From: Pseudomonadota bacterium
Lineage (GTDB): Bacteria > Pseudomonadota > Gammaproteobacteria > Burkholderiales > Thiobacillaceae
NCBI GenBank assembly: GCA_030684775.1
Contig: JAUXXW010000178.1
Span: 1 to 35,666 of the forward strand
Direction of reading: 5' to 3'
Length of the DNA: 35,666 nucleotides
Part shown: in pieces, positions 1 through 8,474 of the stretch
Position numbering within the stretch: position 1 is the stretch's first letter
Layout of the letters: each line of letters begins with the position of its first letter
Notes under the pieces: generated by a model
What the model saw: the letters and a program-made list of their open reading frames with translations, nothing else
Database searches by the model: none
What the model was told of the DNA's origin: nothing
Translations under genes and position numbers: made by a program

Positions 1-195
1 ATCTGGTCAAGCAGACCCGCTTTGCCTCGGCGGCCGAGTTGGAGACCACCCTGGAACACTATTTGAAAATCTACAATCACCACATTCCACAACGGGCCTT
101 GCTCCACCAGACACCCATCCAGGCGTTGAAGAAATGGCAGACGGAAAAACCCGAATTATTCGTCAAGCGCGTTTACAAACAGGCGGGACTTGACA
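1..195 (+). mobile_element. Right end of an IS481-family insertion sequence (partial, left edge of window)
   Basis: The stretch encodes the C-terminal end of an IS481-type transposase and ends at TTGACA. Read inward on the other strand the tip is TGTCAAGTCCCGCC, with the TGT start usual for IS481-family ends. A related end occurs inverted at 35527-35666, and the two sequences part company right after this tip, which fixes the element border at about 195. The rest of the element lies outside the window. Confidence 0.85.
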
Positions 196-200
196 GCTAG
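3..200 (+). CDS. IS481-family transposase, C-terminal fragment
   Basis: An open frame runs from the window edge to TAG at 198-200. The last 65 residues include NHHIPQRALLHQTPIQALKKW and ELFVKRVYKQAGLDS, the usual end of the DDE integrase-core transposases of the IS481 family. The catalytic residues are upstream of the window. The element border lies near 195, so the stop codon is not inside the IS: TAG comes from the target sequence GCTAGC (196-201). That matches the known preference of IS481 for NCTAGN targets. Family assignment is confident; completeness of the gene cannot be judged. Confidence 0.85.
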   Translation: MVKQTRFASAAELETTLEHYLKIYNHHIPQRALLHQTPIQALKKWQTEKPELFVKRVYKQAGLDS

Positions 201-201
201 C
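196..201. other. IS481 target site / presumed target duplication (GCTAGC)
   Basis: The six bases just outside the IS tip are GCTAGC, matching the NCTAGN target that IS481 elements duplicate. The other copy of the duplication would lie beyond the left edge. The site falls on two lipobox codons (CTA GCA, Leu-Ala) of the interrupted esterase gene and provides the transposase stop. Confidence 0.65.
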
Positions 202-775
202 AGCCTGCGGCCAAGTGGAGCGCCATCCGGCCATTCCGGTAGGCGCCACGGTACTGGTACTGGGCGACAGCCTCAGTTACGGCACCGGCGCGGCACACGG
301 CGAGGACTACCCGACCCTGCTCGCCGACATGACCGGCTGGAACGTAGTCAACGCCGGCGTGCCTGGCGATACCACGGCCGACGGCCTGAAACGCCTGCCC
401 GGCCTGCTGGAGGAGCACATCCCCAAACTGGTTCTGGTCGAACTCGGCGGCAACGATTTCCTGCGCCAAGTGCCGCCGGAGCAGGTCGCCGCCAATCTCA
501 AGGCCATCCTCGCGGCGATCAAGGCGCAGGGCATTCCTGCCGTGGTGCTGGCGATACCGCGGCCCGCGCTGTTCGGTGCTGCGCTGGGCCGGCTTTCCGA
601 CGCGCCCATTTACGAGGAGATCAGCAAGAAGACACCCGTGATGACGGACGTGCTTTCGGATGTACTGGGAAACAATGCGCTCAAGGCCGACCCCCTCCAC
701 CCCAATGCAGCCGGTTACCGGCGACTGGCGGAAGGGCTGCGGGAAAAGCTGAAAGAGCAGGGATTTCTGCGCTGA
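197..775 (+). pseudogene. TesA-like GDSL/SGNH esterase, 5' end removed by IS insertion
   Basis: The remaining frame encodes an SGNH-fold esterase/lysophospholipase of the TesA (arylesterase) type. Block I is VLVLGDSLSYG with the nucleophile Ser, block II is GVPGDTT, block III is GGNDF, and block V is ADPLHPN with the Asp/His pair, so the catalytic core is complete. Read upstream in frame, the codons after the IS junction give LAACGQVERHP, a classic lipobox. The native protein was therefore probably a lipoprotein whose signal peptide is now on the far side of the IS. A GTG at 215 could start a 186-residue cytoplasmic form, but no convincing ribosome binding site precedes it. Whether it is still expressed, for example by readout from the IS, is unknown. 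Convergent with ychF. Confidence 0.75.
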
Positions 776-776
776 T

Positions 777-836
777 TCCCAGGTCTGAAGCCAACGGCTT
801 GGGCTAAGGGACGAAGCCCAACTTACGCGACCACGT
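777..836. repeat. Palindromic intergenic repeat between convergent esterase and ychF
   Basis: Two nested arms can be read: AAGCC/GGCTT and TTGGGCT/AGCCCAA, followed by an ACTTACGCG edge. On the minus strand it reads GTAAGTTGGGCTTCG and so on, which resembles the GTAGGTTGGGC edge of the repeat at 27306-27435. It fills the gap between two convergent genes and may also act as a transcription barrier, although no U-tract follows. Confidence 0.45.
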
Positions 837-840
837 CGAT

Positions 841-1932
841 TCACACATTGAACAAGAAGTTCAGAACATCACCGTCTTTAACCACGTATTCCTTGCCTTC
901 CGAGCGCATCTTGCCGGCCTCCTTGGCGCCCTGTTCACCCTTGTAGGCGATGAAATCCTCGAAGGCGATGGTTTGCGCGCGGATGAAGCCGCGTTCGAAG
1001 TCGGTGTGGATGACGCCGGCCGCCTGCGGCGCGGTATCGCCCTTGTGGATGGTCCAGGCGCGCACTTCCTTCACGCCGGCGGTGAAATAGGTTTGCAGGC
1101 CGAGCAGGTCGTAGGCGGCGCGGATCAGGCGGTTGAGGCCAGGCTCGTGCAAGCCCATGGACTCAAGAAAGTCCAGCTTGTCGGCTTCGTCGAGGACGGA
1201 GATTTCCGCTTCTATGGCGGCGCAGACGGCAACCACCGGGGCATGTTCCGCATCCGCGATCTGATGCAGGCGATCGAGATGGGGGTTGTTCTCGAAGCCA
1301 TCCTCGGCGACATTGGCCACATACATGGCGGGTTTGATGGTCATCAGGCAGAGCGGCGCGAGCAGCGTCTTGTCGTCCTCCGACAGCTTCAGGCTGCGCA
1401 CCGGCTTGGCTTCGTTCAGATGCGGCAGCAGCTTGTCGTAGAGGGCGATCAGTTTGATGGCTTCCTTGTCGCCGGCGCGCGCCTTCTTGCTGTCGCGGTG
1501 ATGCGCCTTCTCGACCGTGGCGAGGTCGGCCAGCGCCAGTTCGGTAATGATGACTTCGATGTCGGAGATCGGGTCGATGCGGCCCGCCACGTGCACCACG
1601 TTTTCATCCTCGAAACAACGCACCACGTTGACGATCGCATCGGTCTCGCGAATGTTGGCGAGGAACTGGTTGCCCAGGCCTTCACCTTTGGAAGCGCCCG
1701 CCACCAGGCCGGCGATGTCGACGAATTCGACGATGGCCGGAACCCTGCGTTGTGGTTTGACGATCTCGGCCAGTTGTTGCATGCGCGGGTCCGGCACTTC
1801 GACGATGCCGACGTTGGGCTCGATGGTGCAGAAGGGATAGTTCTCGGCCGCGATGCCCGCCTTGGTGAGGGCGTTGAACAGGGTGGATTTGCCGACGTTG
1901 GGCAGGCCGACGATGCCGCATTTCAGACTCAT
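841..1932 (-). CDS. ychF: Ribosome-binding ATPase YchF (Obg-family P-loop protein)
   Basis: A 363-residue protein, the usual YchF length. The P-loop GLPNVGKS is at residues 9-16, followed by the [14 protein letters not shown] switch region typical of the family. Where GTPases carry NKxD, this has NVAE (in ANVAED), the change that makes YchF prefer ATP. The C-terminal TGS domain ends in the [15 protein letters not shown] block. YchF binds ribosomes and is linked to stress and redox control. Its ATG overlaps the pth stop by 4 nt (ATGA-type overlap), so it is the last gene of the prs-rplY-pth-ychF run. The pth-ychF pairing is widely conserved. Confidence 0.97.
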   Translation of the reverse strand: MSLKCGIVGLPNVGKSTLFNALTKAGIAAENYPFCTIEPNVGIVEVPDPRMQQLAEIVKPQRRVPAIVEFVDIAGLVAGASKGEGLGNQFLANIRETDAIVNVVRCFEDENVVHVAGRIDPISDIEVIITELALADLATVEKAHHRDSKKARAGDKEAIKLIALYDKLLPHLNEAKPVRSLKLSEDDKTLLAPLCLMTIKPAMYVANVAEDGFENNPHLDRLHQIADAEHAPVVAVCAAIEAEISVLDEADKLDFLESMGLHEPGLNRLIRAAYDLLGLQTYFTAGVKEVRAWTIHKGDTAPQAAGVIHTDFERGFIRAQTIAFEDFIAYKGEQGAKEAGKMRSEGKEYVVKDGDVLNFLFNV

Positions 1933-2534
1933 GACTTCTCCGATGGAGCGGGGGGTTTGGTGTGCCGAGTGTTTGCGTAATTGAGGGCCGCGTTCCAGTC
2001 GCCTTTGGCGATCAGCGGCCAGGCCAGCAGCGCACGGTCGAGGGCGCCGTCGATCTGTTCCTGTTCCTCGCGGCGCGGCGGCTTGAGCACGTAATTGGCA
2101 ACGATGTTGCGATCACCCGGATGGCCGATGCCGACACGCAAGCGCCAGTAATCCTGGGTGCCGAGGTGGGCGGTGATGTCCTTGAGGCCATTATGGCCGC
2201 CGAGGCCGCCGCCGAATTTCAGGCGCAGATCCCCCGGCGGGATGTCCAGCTCATCATGCACGACGAGTATCTCGGCGGGCTGGATGCGGTGAAAGCGAAT
2301 GAAGGCGCCGACCGACTGGCCGGATCGATTCATGAAGGTCTGCGGCTGCAACAACCAGATACCAACTGCTCTGGCCTGTGCCACGCGCCCGTGAAAACGA
2401 GACTCGACGGCAAAGCGGGTATCCAGCTCGCGCGCCAGACGCTCACAAAACCAAAACCCGGCGTTGTGCCGGGTTTCGGAATAGTCGGCGCCGGGATTGC
2501 CGAGGCCGACGACCAATCGTGGGGGAGTCTGCAC
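1929..2534 (-). CDS. pth: Peptidyl-tRNA hydrolase
   Basis: A 201-residue Pth that frees tRNA from peptidyl-tRNAs that drop off the ribosome. The N-terminal VVGLGNPG is followed by TRHNAGF, placing the catalytic His at residue 23 (E. coli His20) and a substrate-binding Asn at 13. FMNRSG, HDELD and GHNGLKDI carry the remaining conserved Asn and Asp residues. The start is GTG at 2534, preceded by an AAGG-type ribosome site; there is no ATG nearby that fits. It lies 20 nt after rplY and overlaps ychF. The C-terminal tail ([14 protein letters not shown]) is a low-complexity extension with no known role. Confidence 0.97.
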   Translation of the reverse strand: MQTPPRLVVGLGNPGADYSETRHNAGFWFCERLARELDTRFAVESRFHGRVAQARAVGIWLLQPQTFMNRSGQSVGAFIRFHRIQPAEILVVHDELDIPPGDLRLKFGGGLGGHNGLKDITAHLGTQDYWRLRVGIGHPGDRNIVANYVLKPPRREEQEQIDGALDRALLAWPLIAKGDWNAALNYANTRHTKPPAPSEKS

Positions 2535-2554
2535 GACTCTGCCTTGAATCAGCC

Positions 2555-3172
2555 TCAGGCGGCGGAAGCCTCGCCTTCACCCTCGCCCTCCACCACGACC
2601 GCCTCGGTCTTGGTGAGGAGGATGGTGGCCACGACCGGGTCTTCACCGTGCAGACCGGACAGTTCGACGCCTGCCGGCAAGGTCAGATGCGACATGTAGA
2701 TGGACTGGTCGGAACTCAGCGGGGTGAGATCCACCTCGATGAACTCGGGCAGATCGGCGGGTAGACAGGTCACTTCCACTTCCGTGCAGACATGACTGAC
2801 CATGCCGCCGGACAGCTTCACGCCGGGCGCGGTGTCGGCATTGAGGAAATGCAGCGGGACCTTGACGTGAACCTTCTGGGTGGCGTCGACGCGCTGGAAA
2901 TCGACGTGCTGCACAAACGGCTTGTACGGGTGCATCTGGAAGTCACGCAGCAGCACGGATTCCTTGACGCCATCCAGATTGAGGGTCAGCACGGAGGAAT
3001 GGAAGGCTTCGTTCTTGAGGCCGAAGTAGAGTTCCTTGTGGTCGAAGTCCACGGACTGGGCACCCTTGCCCGCGCCATAAACGATACCGGGAACCCGGCC
3101 GGCGCGACGCAGGCGGCGGCTCGCTCCGGTGCCCTGAGTGTCACGCTTGACGGCGTTGATTTCGATTTGCAT
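2555..3172 (-). CDS. rplY: 50S ribosomal protein L25 (long, Ctc/TL5 type)
   Basis: A 205-residue, two-domain L25. The N-terminal 5S rRNA-binding domain (about residues 1-95) contains [20 protein letters not shown], and the C-terminal TL5-like beta domain (about 100-185) is followed by a short acidic, Ala-rich tail. This long form is typical of betaproteobacteria, in contrast to the short E. coli L25. AGGAG sits 6 nt before the ATG. It is followed closely by pth. A terminator-like hairpin separates it from prs upstream, so prs read-through would be only partial. Confidence 0.96.
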   Translation of the reverse strand: MQIEINAVKRDTQGTGASRRLRRAGRVPGIVYGAGKGAQSVDFDHKELYFGLKNEAFHSSVLTLNLDGVKESVLLRDFQMHPYKPFVQHVDFQRVDATQKVHVKVPLHFLNADTAPGVKLSGGMVSHVCTEVEVTCLPADLPEFIEVDLTPLSSDQSIYMSHLTLPAGVELSGLHGEDPVVATILLTKTEAVVVEGEGEGEASAA

Positions 3173-3189
3173 GTCTTGCTCCTTGAGGT

Positions 3190-3218
3190 AAAAAAAGACC
3201 GCCCGCGACCAGGCGGCC
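3190..3218 (-). terminator. Intrinsic terminator between prs and rplY
   Basis: On the minus strand a 7-bp stem (GGCCGCC / GGCGGTC, one G-U pair in RNA) with an 8-nt loop is followed by a run of seven T. It lies just after the prs stop and before the rplY ribosome site. It may be an attenuator, since the operon order is conserved. Confidence 0.65.
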
Positions 3219-3233
3219 CAGCTACGTGGCTCG

Positions 3234-4184
3234 CTATTCGCTGAACAGCGAGCTCACGGAATCTTCGTCGCTGATGCGGCGGATGGTTTCCGCCATCAGA
3301 TTGGCAACCGACAACTGGCGAATACGGGGACTGGCCTTGGCATCGTCGCGCAACGGAATGGTGTCGGTCACGACCAGTTCGTCGAGTGCCGAATTACTCA
3401 CCCGCTCCACCGCGCTACCGGAGAGAACGGCATGGGTGCAATAAGCCACGACCCGCTTGGCGCCCTGTTCCTTGAGCGCATTGGCGGCTTCGCACAACGT
3501 GTTCGCGGTATCGACCATGTCGTCCATGATCAAGCAGGTGCGGCCCTGCACATCGCCGATGATGTTCATCACCTTGGCGACATTGGGTTTGGGGCGGCGC
3601 TTGTCGATGATGGCGAGTTCGCATTCCAGACGCTTGGCGACCGCGCGCGCTCGCACCACACCACCGACATCGGGGGAGACCACCATCAGATCGTCGTAGT
3701 TCTGCTTCCAGATGTCGCCCATGAGAATGGGCGTGGAATAGATATTGTCGACGGGAATATCGAAGAAGCCCTGAATCTGGTCGGAGTGCAGATCCATGGT
3801 CAACACGCGGTTGACCCCGACCACGGTGAGCATGTCGGCAACCACGCGAGCCGTGATGGGCACGCGCGCGGAACGCACGCGGCGGTCCTGGCGGGCATAG
3901 CCGAGATAGGGAATGGCGGCGGTAATGCGTCCGGCGGAAGCGCGGCGCAGGGCGTCCACCATCAACATGATTTCCATCAGGCTGTCATTGGTGGGCGAGC
4001 AGGTGGACTGAAGCACGAACACGTCCTTGCCGCGCACGTTCTCCATGATTTCCACATTCACTTCGCCATCGGAAAAGCGGCCGACGGTCGCGCGCCCCAT
4101 GCTGATATTGAGGTAGCGCACCACATCCTCGGCAAGCTTGGGATGCGAATTGCCGGTGAACACCATCAAGCTGTCATATGCCAT
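3234..4184 (-). CDS. prs: Ribose-phosphate pyrophosphokinase (PRPP synthase)
   Basis: Makes PRPP from ribose-5-phosphate and ATP for nucleotide, His and Trp synthesis. The 316-residue length is standard for class I enzymes. Visible blocks are [13 protein letters not shown] at the N-terminus, [12 protein letters not shown], the ATP loop [24 protein letters not shown], and the PRPP-binding signature [13 protein letters not shown]. The ATG at 4184 is chosen because GGGG sits about 7 nt before it; an in-frame TTG at 4190 is less likely. The start region lies in a 16-bp tandem repeat. It follows tRNA-Gln and its terminator, so prs probably has its own promoter within 4185-4250, where no clear consensus is visible. 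Confidence 0.97.
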   Translation of the reverse strand: MAYDSLMVFTGNSHPKLAEDVVRYLNISMGRATVGRFSDGEVNVEIMENVRGKDVFVLQSTCSPTNDSLMEIMLMVDALRRASAGRITAAIPYLGYARQDRRVRSARVPITARVVADMLTVVGVNRVLTMDLHSDQIQGFFDIPVDNIYSTPILMGDIWKQNYDDLMVVSPDVGGVVRARAVAKRLECELAIIDKRRPKPNVAKVMNIIGDVQGRTCLIMDDMVDTANTLCEAANALKEQGAKRVVAYCTHAVLSGSAVERVSNSALDELVVTDTIPLRDDAKASPRIRQLSVANLMAETIRRISDEDSVSSLFSE

Positions 4185-4220
4185 CAGCAACCCCTGCCAT
4201 CAGCAACCCCGGCCATCAGC
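4181..4220. repeat. 16-bp tandem repeat over the prs start site (2.5 units)
   Basis: The units 4181-4196 and 4197-4212 differ at one base, and 4213-4220 is a half unit. Each unit on the minus strand contains a GGGG ribosome-site-like stretch and an ATG (GCTGATGGC). Three ATGs are thus lined up 16 nt apart, and only the last opens the prs frame. The middle ATG opens a short frame (MAGVADGI) that stops inside the prs start region. Confidence 0.85.
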
Positions 4221-4250
4221 GCCCCACGGGCACTCATGTTCAGGTCAACA

Positions 4251-4282
4251 AATAAAAAAGCGTGCAGCCTAACGCTGCACGC
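4251..4282 (-). terminator. Intrinsic terminator after tRNA-Gln
   Basis: A perfect 9-bp stem, GCGTGCAGC (4260-4268) and GCTGCACGC (4274-4282), with a 5-nt loop, is followed on the minus strand by TTTTTTATT. It lies about 43 nt downstream of the tRNA 3' end. Confidence 0.88.
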
Positions 4283-4324
4283 CCCGTTTGTCCGCCGGGA
4301 CGTAAGCCCGGTGCGAACCTTGTA

Positions 4325-4399
4325 TGGCTGGGGAGGTAGGGATCGAACCTACGAATGCCGGAATCAAAATCCGGTGCCTTACCACTTGGCGACTCCCCA
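4325..4399 (-). tRNA. tRNA-Gln (anticodon TTG)
   Basis: On the minus strand the gene starts TGGGGAG and ends CTCCCCAGCCA, so the acceptor stem is fully paired and CCA is encoded. The T-arm contains GGTTCGATCC. The anticodon stem-loop CCGGATTTTGAATCCGG carries TTG, which reads CAA/CAG as Gln. The U1-A72 pair agrees with glutamine tRNAs. It sits between ispE and prs, a known betaproteobacterial arrangement, 17 nt after the ispE stop. Confidence 0.97.
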
Positions 4400-4416
4400 A
4401 ATTCGACCGATGCGCA

Positions 4417-5271
4417 TCAATCAGCAAAAGCGTGAAGCGGGTGCTGATCCATGCCATCGGCAACAAAACCTTCTATCGCGGGCAAACCCGCCCCTACATG
4501 CTCGCTACGGATGCGGGCCAAGGCCGCTTCCGCCTGAACCCGCTCGCGGAACGCCACGAAAACGCAGGCGCCCGAACCCGTCATACGCGCATCTCCGTAA
4601 GGCTTTAACCAACCGAGATACTCGCCAACCTCAGGGTGTTGCGCGCAGGCTATCGGCTCAAGATCGTTGTGCCCATAGCCATCCAAGAGGGCCGCGATTC
4701 TGACGGAGGGCGTATTTCGTGTCAATCCCGGATCAGCAAAGATACGCGGGGTAGCCACATGCACGGGCGGAATCAACACCAGGTAAGTTGCCGGCGCCGG
4801 CGTCCAGGGCGTGAGAATTTCGCCCACCCCTTCGGCGAAGGCGGAACGACCGAACACGAATACCGGCACATCGGCGCCCAGGCGCAACCCCAGTTCCATC
4901 AGGGTGCTCCTCGGCAAATCCAGCCGCCAGAGCCGGCTCAGCGCCAGCAGCACGGTGGCGGCATCGGAACTGCCGCCGCCAAGTCCGCCGCCCATGGGTA
5001 GCCGCTTGATTAGTCGGATATCCGCGCCGAGATGACAGCCGCTGTGCTGCTGCAACAAGTGCGCGGCGCGCCAGCACAGATCTTGTTCCGGGGTGACCCC
5101 GGGAAGTGGAGCAAGCAGGCGAATCTCACCATCGCCACGCACCTGAATGTCCAGGCTGTCGCCGTAATCGAGAAAGATGAAGAGGCTTTGCAGCAGGTGG
5201 TAACCATCCGGCCGCCGCCCCACCACATGCAGGAACAGGTTCAGCTTGGCCGGCGCCGGATAAAGTGTCAT
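4417..5271 (-). CDS. ispE: 4-diphosphocytidyl-2-C-methyl-D-erythritol kinase
   Basis: A GHMP-family kinase of the non-mevalonate (MEP) isoprenoid pathway that phosphorylates CDP-methylerythritol. It opens with PAPAKLNLFLHVVGRRPDGYH, holds the ATP-binding glycine loop PMGGGLGGGSSDAATVL around residues 90-106, and ends with the conserved GFVADGMDQHPLH. The ATG at 5271 overlaps the lolB stop (ATGA), which is why it is preferred over the GTG-type start further upstream. Length is 284 residues. Odd point: just before the conserved C-terminal block it reads HVGAGLPAIEG, encoded by a stretch that matches an intergenic palindrome elsewhere in this window (27462-27486), so part of the protein appears to be repeat-derived. 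Confidence 0.96.
   Translation of the reverse strand: MTLYPAPAKLNLFLHVVGRRPDGYHLLQSLFIFLDYGDSLDIQVRGDGEIRLLAPLPGVTPEQDLCWRAAHLLQQHSGCHLGADIRLIKRLPMGGGLGGGSSDAATVLLALSRLWRLDLPRSTLMELGLRLGADVPVFVFGRSAFAEGVGEILTPWTPAPATYLVLIPPVHVATPRIFADPGLTRNTPSVRIAALLDGYGHNDLEPIACAQHPEVGEYLGWLKPYGDARMTGSGACVFVAFRERVQAEAALARIRSEHVGAGLPAIEGFVADGMDQHPLHAFAD
4473..4497. repeat. REP-like palindrome inside the ispE coding sequence
   Basis: These 25 bases match 27462-27486 at 23 positions. The core is GCGGGC-AA-CCCGC followed by CCCTAC. Read on the coding (minus) strand it is translated as VGAGLPAI within IspE, close to the C-terminus and in frame. Confidence 0.7.
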
Positions 5272-5861
5272 GGCCGCCACCAACTCGGTTCCCACTTATC
5301 CACGACCAGCCGGATTTCCAGATCGTCGCCGCGTCGGGCCACCAGCTTGCCGGGGAGAAAATGGCCGCCGGTACGGGCGTAGCGGGAAAACTCGATATGC
5401 CAGCCATCCTGCCGCAATAACGCCAGCCGGCCCTCGGCATCGGCTTCCGCCTGGTAGGGCACGCCCGGCCGCGGATTGCCGACCACCCACCAGGCCAGAC
5501 CCTTGAGCGGCAGAGTCAAGCCCAACGATTGACGCACCAGGGTTTCCGCATCCGCCGCGCGACGCAGGCGGCCTTCGGAATCGCGCAATTCGACACCCAA
5601 CTCATCACCGCGCAACTCGGCCACGCCCTGGCCGAGCGGTGTGCTCAGCAACAATTCCTGCCGCCCGGCGGCATGCCGCCAGGTCATGCCACCGGAGAAG
5701 GATTCCTCGTTGGCTTTGAGTGATACCCGCCCTTCCAGACGAAAAGCGCTGGGCGGCGCCGGCAGAACGAGTGGAGGCGGCGCTGGACGAAAGCCCGGCA
5801 ACCCGGCGCAGGCAGCCAACAAGCCCCCCAGCAACAGGGGTAGTACGAGTTTGAAACTCAA
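5268..5861 (-). CDS. lolB: Outer membrane lipoprotein LolB
   Basis: LolB accepts lipoproteins from LolA and inserts them into the inner face of the outer membrane. The 197-residue protein starts with a lipoprotein signal (LVLPLLLGGLLAACAG) with Cys at about residue 18, followed by FRLEGRVSLKANEESFSGGMTWRHA, the LolB beta-barrel opening. The start is a TTG that overlaps the stop of the upstream TPR gene (TTGA), and the stop overlaps ispE. The tight overlaps imply translational coupling through TPR-lolB-ispE. This order is common in betaproteobacteria. Confidence 0.92.
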   Translation of the reverse strand: MSFKLVLPLLLGGLLAACAGLPGFRPAPPPLVLPAPPSAFRLEGRVSLKANEESFSGGMTWRHAAGRQELLLSTPLGQGVAELRGDELGVELRDSEGRLRRAADAETLVRQSLGLTLPLKGLAWWVVGNPRPGVPYQAEADAEGRLALLRQDGWHIEFSRYARTGGHFLPGKLVARRGDDLEIRLVVDKWEPSWWRP

Positions 5862-7564
5862 GGCGTCAGACGCGAGACGACTTCGCGCAGGCTCTCATTG
5901 TCGGGGTAGGCCTTGAGCGAACCCTGCCAGACGCGGCGGGCTTCATCGCGGTCACCCTTGCCATTCTTCAACCAGAGCGCTTCGCCCAGGTGCGCGGCGA
6001 TCTCCGGATCGGGCTTGCTGTTGTAGGCACGCCGCAAATGATCGATTGCTTCAGGCAGGCGTTTGAGCTTCAGCAGTGCCCAGCCCATGCTATCCAGGAT
6101 GAAGGGGTCATCCGGTGAGAGCTTCAGCGCCTGAGTCAGCAATTCGACCGCCTCCGGCAGACGATTGGTGCGATCCGCCAGGGTGTAGCCCAGGGCGTTG
6201 TAGGCGTGGGCATGATCCGGCTTCAACTTGATCAGGCGGCGCAGATCCTGTTCCAGCACGTCCAGGCGATTCAGTTTTTCCGCCACCATGGCCCGGTCAT
6301 ACAGCAACTCCAGAGCGTCAGGCATTTTCTCCAGCGCGCGACTGAGCACCTCGAATACCGCCGGGTAGTTTTTGGTATCGCGCAGAAGAAGGGCTTCGGT
6401 CTGCACCACCTGGACGCGTTCGGCATCGTCTCCGGCATTCAGACCGGCCAGCCAGTCGCGCGCCTCCTGCAACCGGCCGAGACGGTTCAACATGGTGGCG
6501 ACACGCAACTGGGCCGCGAAACGATGGCGCCCCTCATTAGTCTGCCGATACCACTTCAACGCGGCGTCGAACTGGTTGTCCGCCTCGGCCAGTTGGCCCA
6601 GGTAATAACGCACGCTCTCGGCATCCGGGTGCCCAAGTTCGAGCGCCTTGAGAAATGCGCCGCGCGCGCTGACCAGGTCATTGGTCTGCATGGCAACCAA
6701 ACCCAGAGTGAAATGCGCGTCCGGATCGTTCGGCGCATCCTGCGCCAGGCGCTCGAACTCCACCCGTGACTCGACAAAACGCCCGCCACGGGCCAGATGC
6801 TTGGCATAGGCCAGACGAACCTCACGGGCACCGGGATTGGCTTTCAGAAAATCACGCAGAAATGCCTGCGCGGCGCCCTCCCCGTCCTTTTTCAGCAAGG
6901 CCTGGGCCTTGAACAGGGCAGCCGTCTCCCATTGCGGCCGCAGACGCAGCACTTCGTCCAGCGCGACCAGAGCGCGTGGCATCTGGCCTGCCTGCATGGC
7001 AACCTGCGCGACGGCGAAGCGCGCCTCGGGCAGGGCGGGATAGACCGTGGCCAGATCGGCGACCAGATCCAGTGCGGCCTGCTTATCCTTCTGGCGCGCA
7101 AACAACGCATGCAACTGTGAGAAAACATCCGCGCTCTTGCCGGCTTTCAACCAGGCCTCCAGATGCGGCTTGGCTTCCTTGACCCGGCCTTTGTCCAGCA
7201 AAAGCGAGATCAGCCTCTGCATCGCCTTCACGGAATCAGGTTCCAGTTCCCGCCAGAGCTGGGCATTACGCAAGGCCAGCGTGGGCTGGTGCGCGTACTG
7301 CGCCAGTTCGACAGCGCGTTGCGCGATACGCGCATCTCGTGTCTTGCCCGCCAGATCCGCATAGGCTTCGGCGGATAGCCGCAACTCACCCCGTTGGCTG
7401 GCGATCTCGCCGAGCAATATCTGATACAGCACCTGACTGGTCAGGCCCGTACTCGCCGGCCTGGCCGTGACAGGAACAGGCGCCGGATCGAGCACGACCT
7501 GCGACTGGGCGCAGGCGGAGAGCGAAAACGCGATGAGGGTGGCAATCAGAGGGCTGAGGTTCAT
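5858..7564 (-). CDS. TPR-repeat lipoprotein upstream of lolB
   Basis: A 568-residue protein starting with a lipoprotein-type signal (MNLSPLIATLIAFSLSACAQ; Cys near residue 18), then a string of tetratricopeptide repeats to the end. Clear units include ALRNAQLWRELEPDSVKAMQ, DPDAHFTLGLVAMQTNDLVSA, HAYNALGYTLADRTNRLPEA and DPFILDSMGWALLKLKRLPEA. It presumably acts as a periplasm-facing scaffold. Proteins of this type stand before lolB-ispE in many betaproteobacteria, but the specific role is not known to me. The start at 7564 is chosen over much longer upstream readings because it gives the signal peptide and because the upstream part would run into mutM on the other strand. Confidence 0.85.
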   Translation of the reverse strand: MNLSPLIATLIAFSLSACAQSQVVLDPAPVPVTARPASTGLTSQVLYQILLGEIASQRGELRLSAEAYADLAGKTRDARIAQRAVELAQYAHQPTLALRNAQLWRELEPDSVKAMQRLISLLLDKGRVKEAKPHLEAWLKAGKSADVFSQLHALFARQKDKQAALDLVADLATVYPALPEARFAVAQVAMQAGQMPRALVALDEVLRLRPQWETAALFKAQALLKKDGEGAAQAFLRDFLKANPGAREVRLAYAKHLARGGRFVESRVEFERLAQDAPNDPDAHFTLGLVAMQTNDLVSARGAFLKALELGHPDAESVRYYLGQLAEADNQFDAALKWYRQTNEGRHRFAAQLRVATMLNRLGRLQEARDWLAGLNAGDDAERVQVVQTEALLLRDTKNYPAVFEVLSRALEKMPDALELLYDRAMVAEKLNRLDVLEQDLRRLIKLKPDHAHAYNALGYTLADRTNRLPEAVELLTQALKLSPDDPFILDSMGWALLKLKRLPEAIDHLRRAYNSKPDPEIAAHLGEALWLKNGKGDRDEARRVWQGSLKAYPDNESLREVVSRLTP

Positions 7565-7658
7565 GGCTGAAAATCCGGGGGACGTCGGGACATTATGCTG
7601 GCCCGGGATAATATGGGCAAAGCGATAAGCGCCCCCCGACAACCGCCGCCCTAGCGTC

Positions 7659-8474
7659 ATGCCCGAACTGCCCGAAATAGAAACCGTGCGCCGCGGCCTC
7701 GCCCCACATTTGAGCGGGCGCGGCTTCGTCGCCGCCGTCGTGCGCGAGGCCCGGTTGCGCTGGCCGGTACCGGCCGATCTGGATGCGCGGATACGAAACC
7801 GTCGAATACTCGACCTGCGGCGACGCGGGAAATACCTGCTCCTGAAACTGGATGATGGCTGGCTCATCTGCCATCTGGGCATGTCCGGCAGCCTGCGCCT
7901 GATGCCATCCGACACACCCTTGCGGAAACACGACCACATCGACCTCCAGCTCGATGACGGACAAGTGTTGCGTTATCACGATCCGCGCCGCTTTGGCGCC
8001 CTGTTATGGAGCGCCGATCCCGCCATCCACCCGCTCATCGCCGCGCTGGGCGTGGAACCGCTGTCCGACGACTTCGATGGCCCCCACCTGCACGCCCTCT
8101 GCCGGGGCCGCACCAGCGCGATCAAGCAGCTCATCATGGATTCCCATCTGCTGGTGGGGGTGGGCAACATCTATGCCAATGAAGTGCTGTTCCATGCCGG
8201 CATCGACCCGCGCACGCCCGCCGGCAGCCTTTCCCGGCCTCGCTGCGCGCGTCTGGCCGCCGCCATCAAGGAAATTCTCCTGCTCGCCATCGCGGCCGGC
8301 GGCAGCACCCTGCGCGACTTCGTGGATGGGCACGGCAATCCCGGCTGGTTCCAGCAGACTTACCGAGTCTATGGCCGCGCCGGACAACCCTGTGCGGTCT
8401 GTGGCGGCACCATCCGCACCCAGCGCTTGGGCGCGCGCGCCACCTGCTACTGCCCACGCTGCCAACATCGTTGA
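7659..8474 (+). CDS. mutM: Formamidopyrimidine-DNA glycosylase (Fpg/MutM)
   Basis: Base-excision repair enzyme that removes 8-oxoguanine and FaPy lesions and nicks the abasic site. After Met removal the N-terminal PELPEIETVRRGL provides the catalytic Pro and Glu. The helix-two-turn-helix segment includes LLVGVGNIYANEVLF. The C-terminal zinc finger has Cys spacing C-x2-C-x16-C-x2-C (CAVC ... CPRC). The 271-residue length is normal. It is divergent from the TPR lipoprotein gene with a 94-nt gap, which should hold both promoters. The CCCTG/CAGGG hairpin followed by CTTTT at about 8495-8513 could be a weak terminator. Confidence 0.97.
   Translation: MPELPEIETVRRGLAPHLSGRGFVAAVVREARLRWPVPADLDARIRNRRILDLRRRGKYLLLKLDDGWLICHLGMSGSLRLMPSDTPLRKHDHIDLQLDDGQVLRYHDPRRFGALLWSADPAIHPLIAALGVEPLSDDFDGPHLHALCRGRTSAIKQLIMDSHLLVGVGNIYANEVLFHAGIDPRTPAGSLSRPRCARLAAAIKEILLLAIAAGGSTLRDFVDGHGNPGWFQQTYRVYGRAGQPCAVCGGTIRTQRLGARATCYCPRCQHR

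Noticed and set aside
3432-4703. Long open frame on the plus strand (423 codons) opposite prs and ispE
   Set aside because: It is antisense to two well-supported genes and crosses the tRNA-Gln gene; the protein is His/Gly/Arg-rich as expected of a GC-rich shadow frame.
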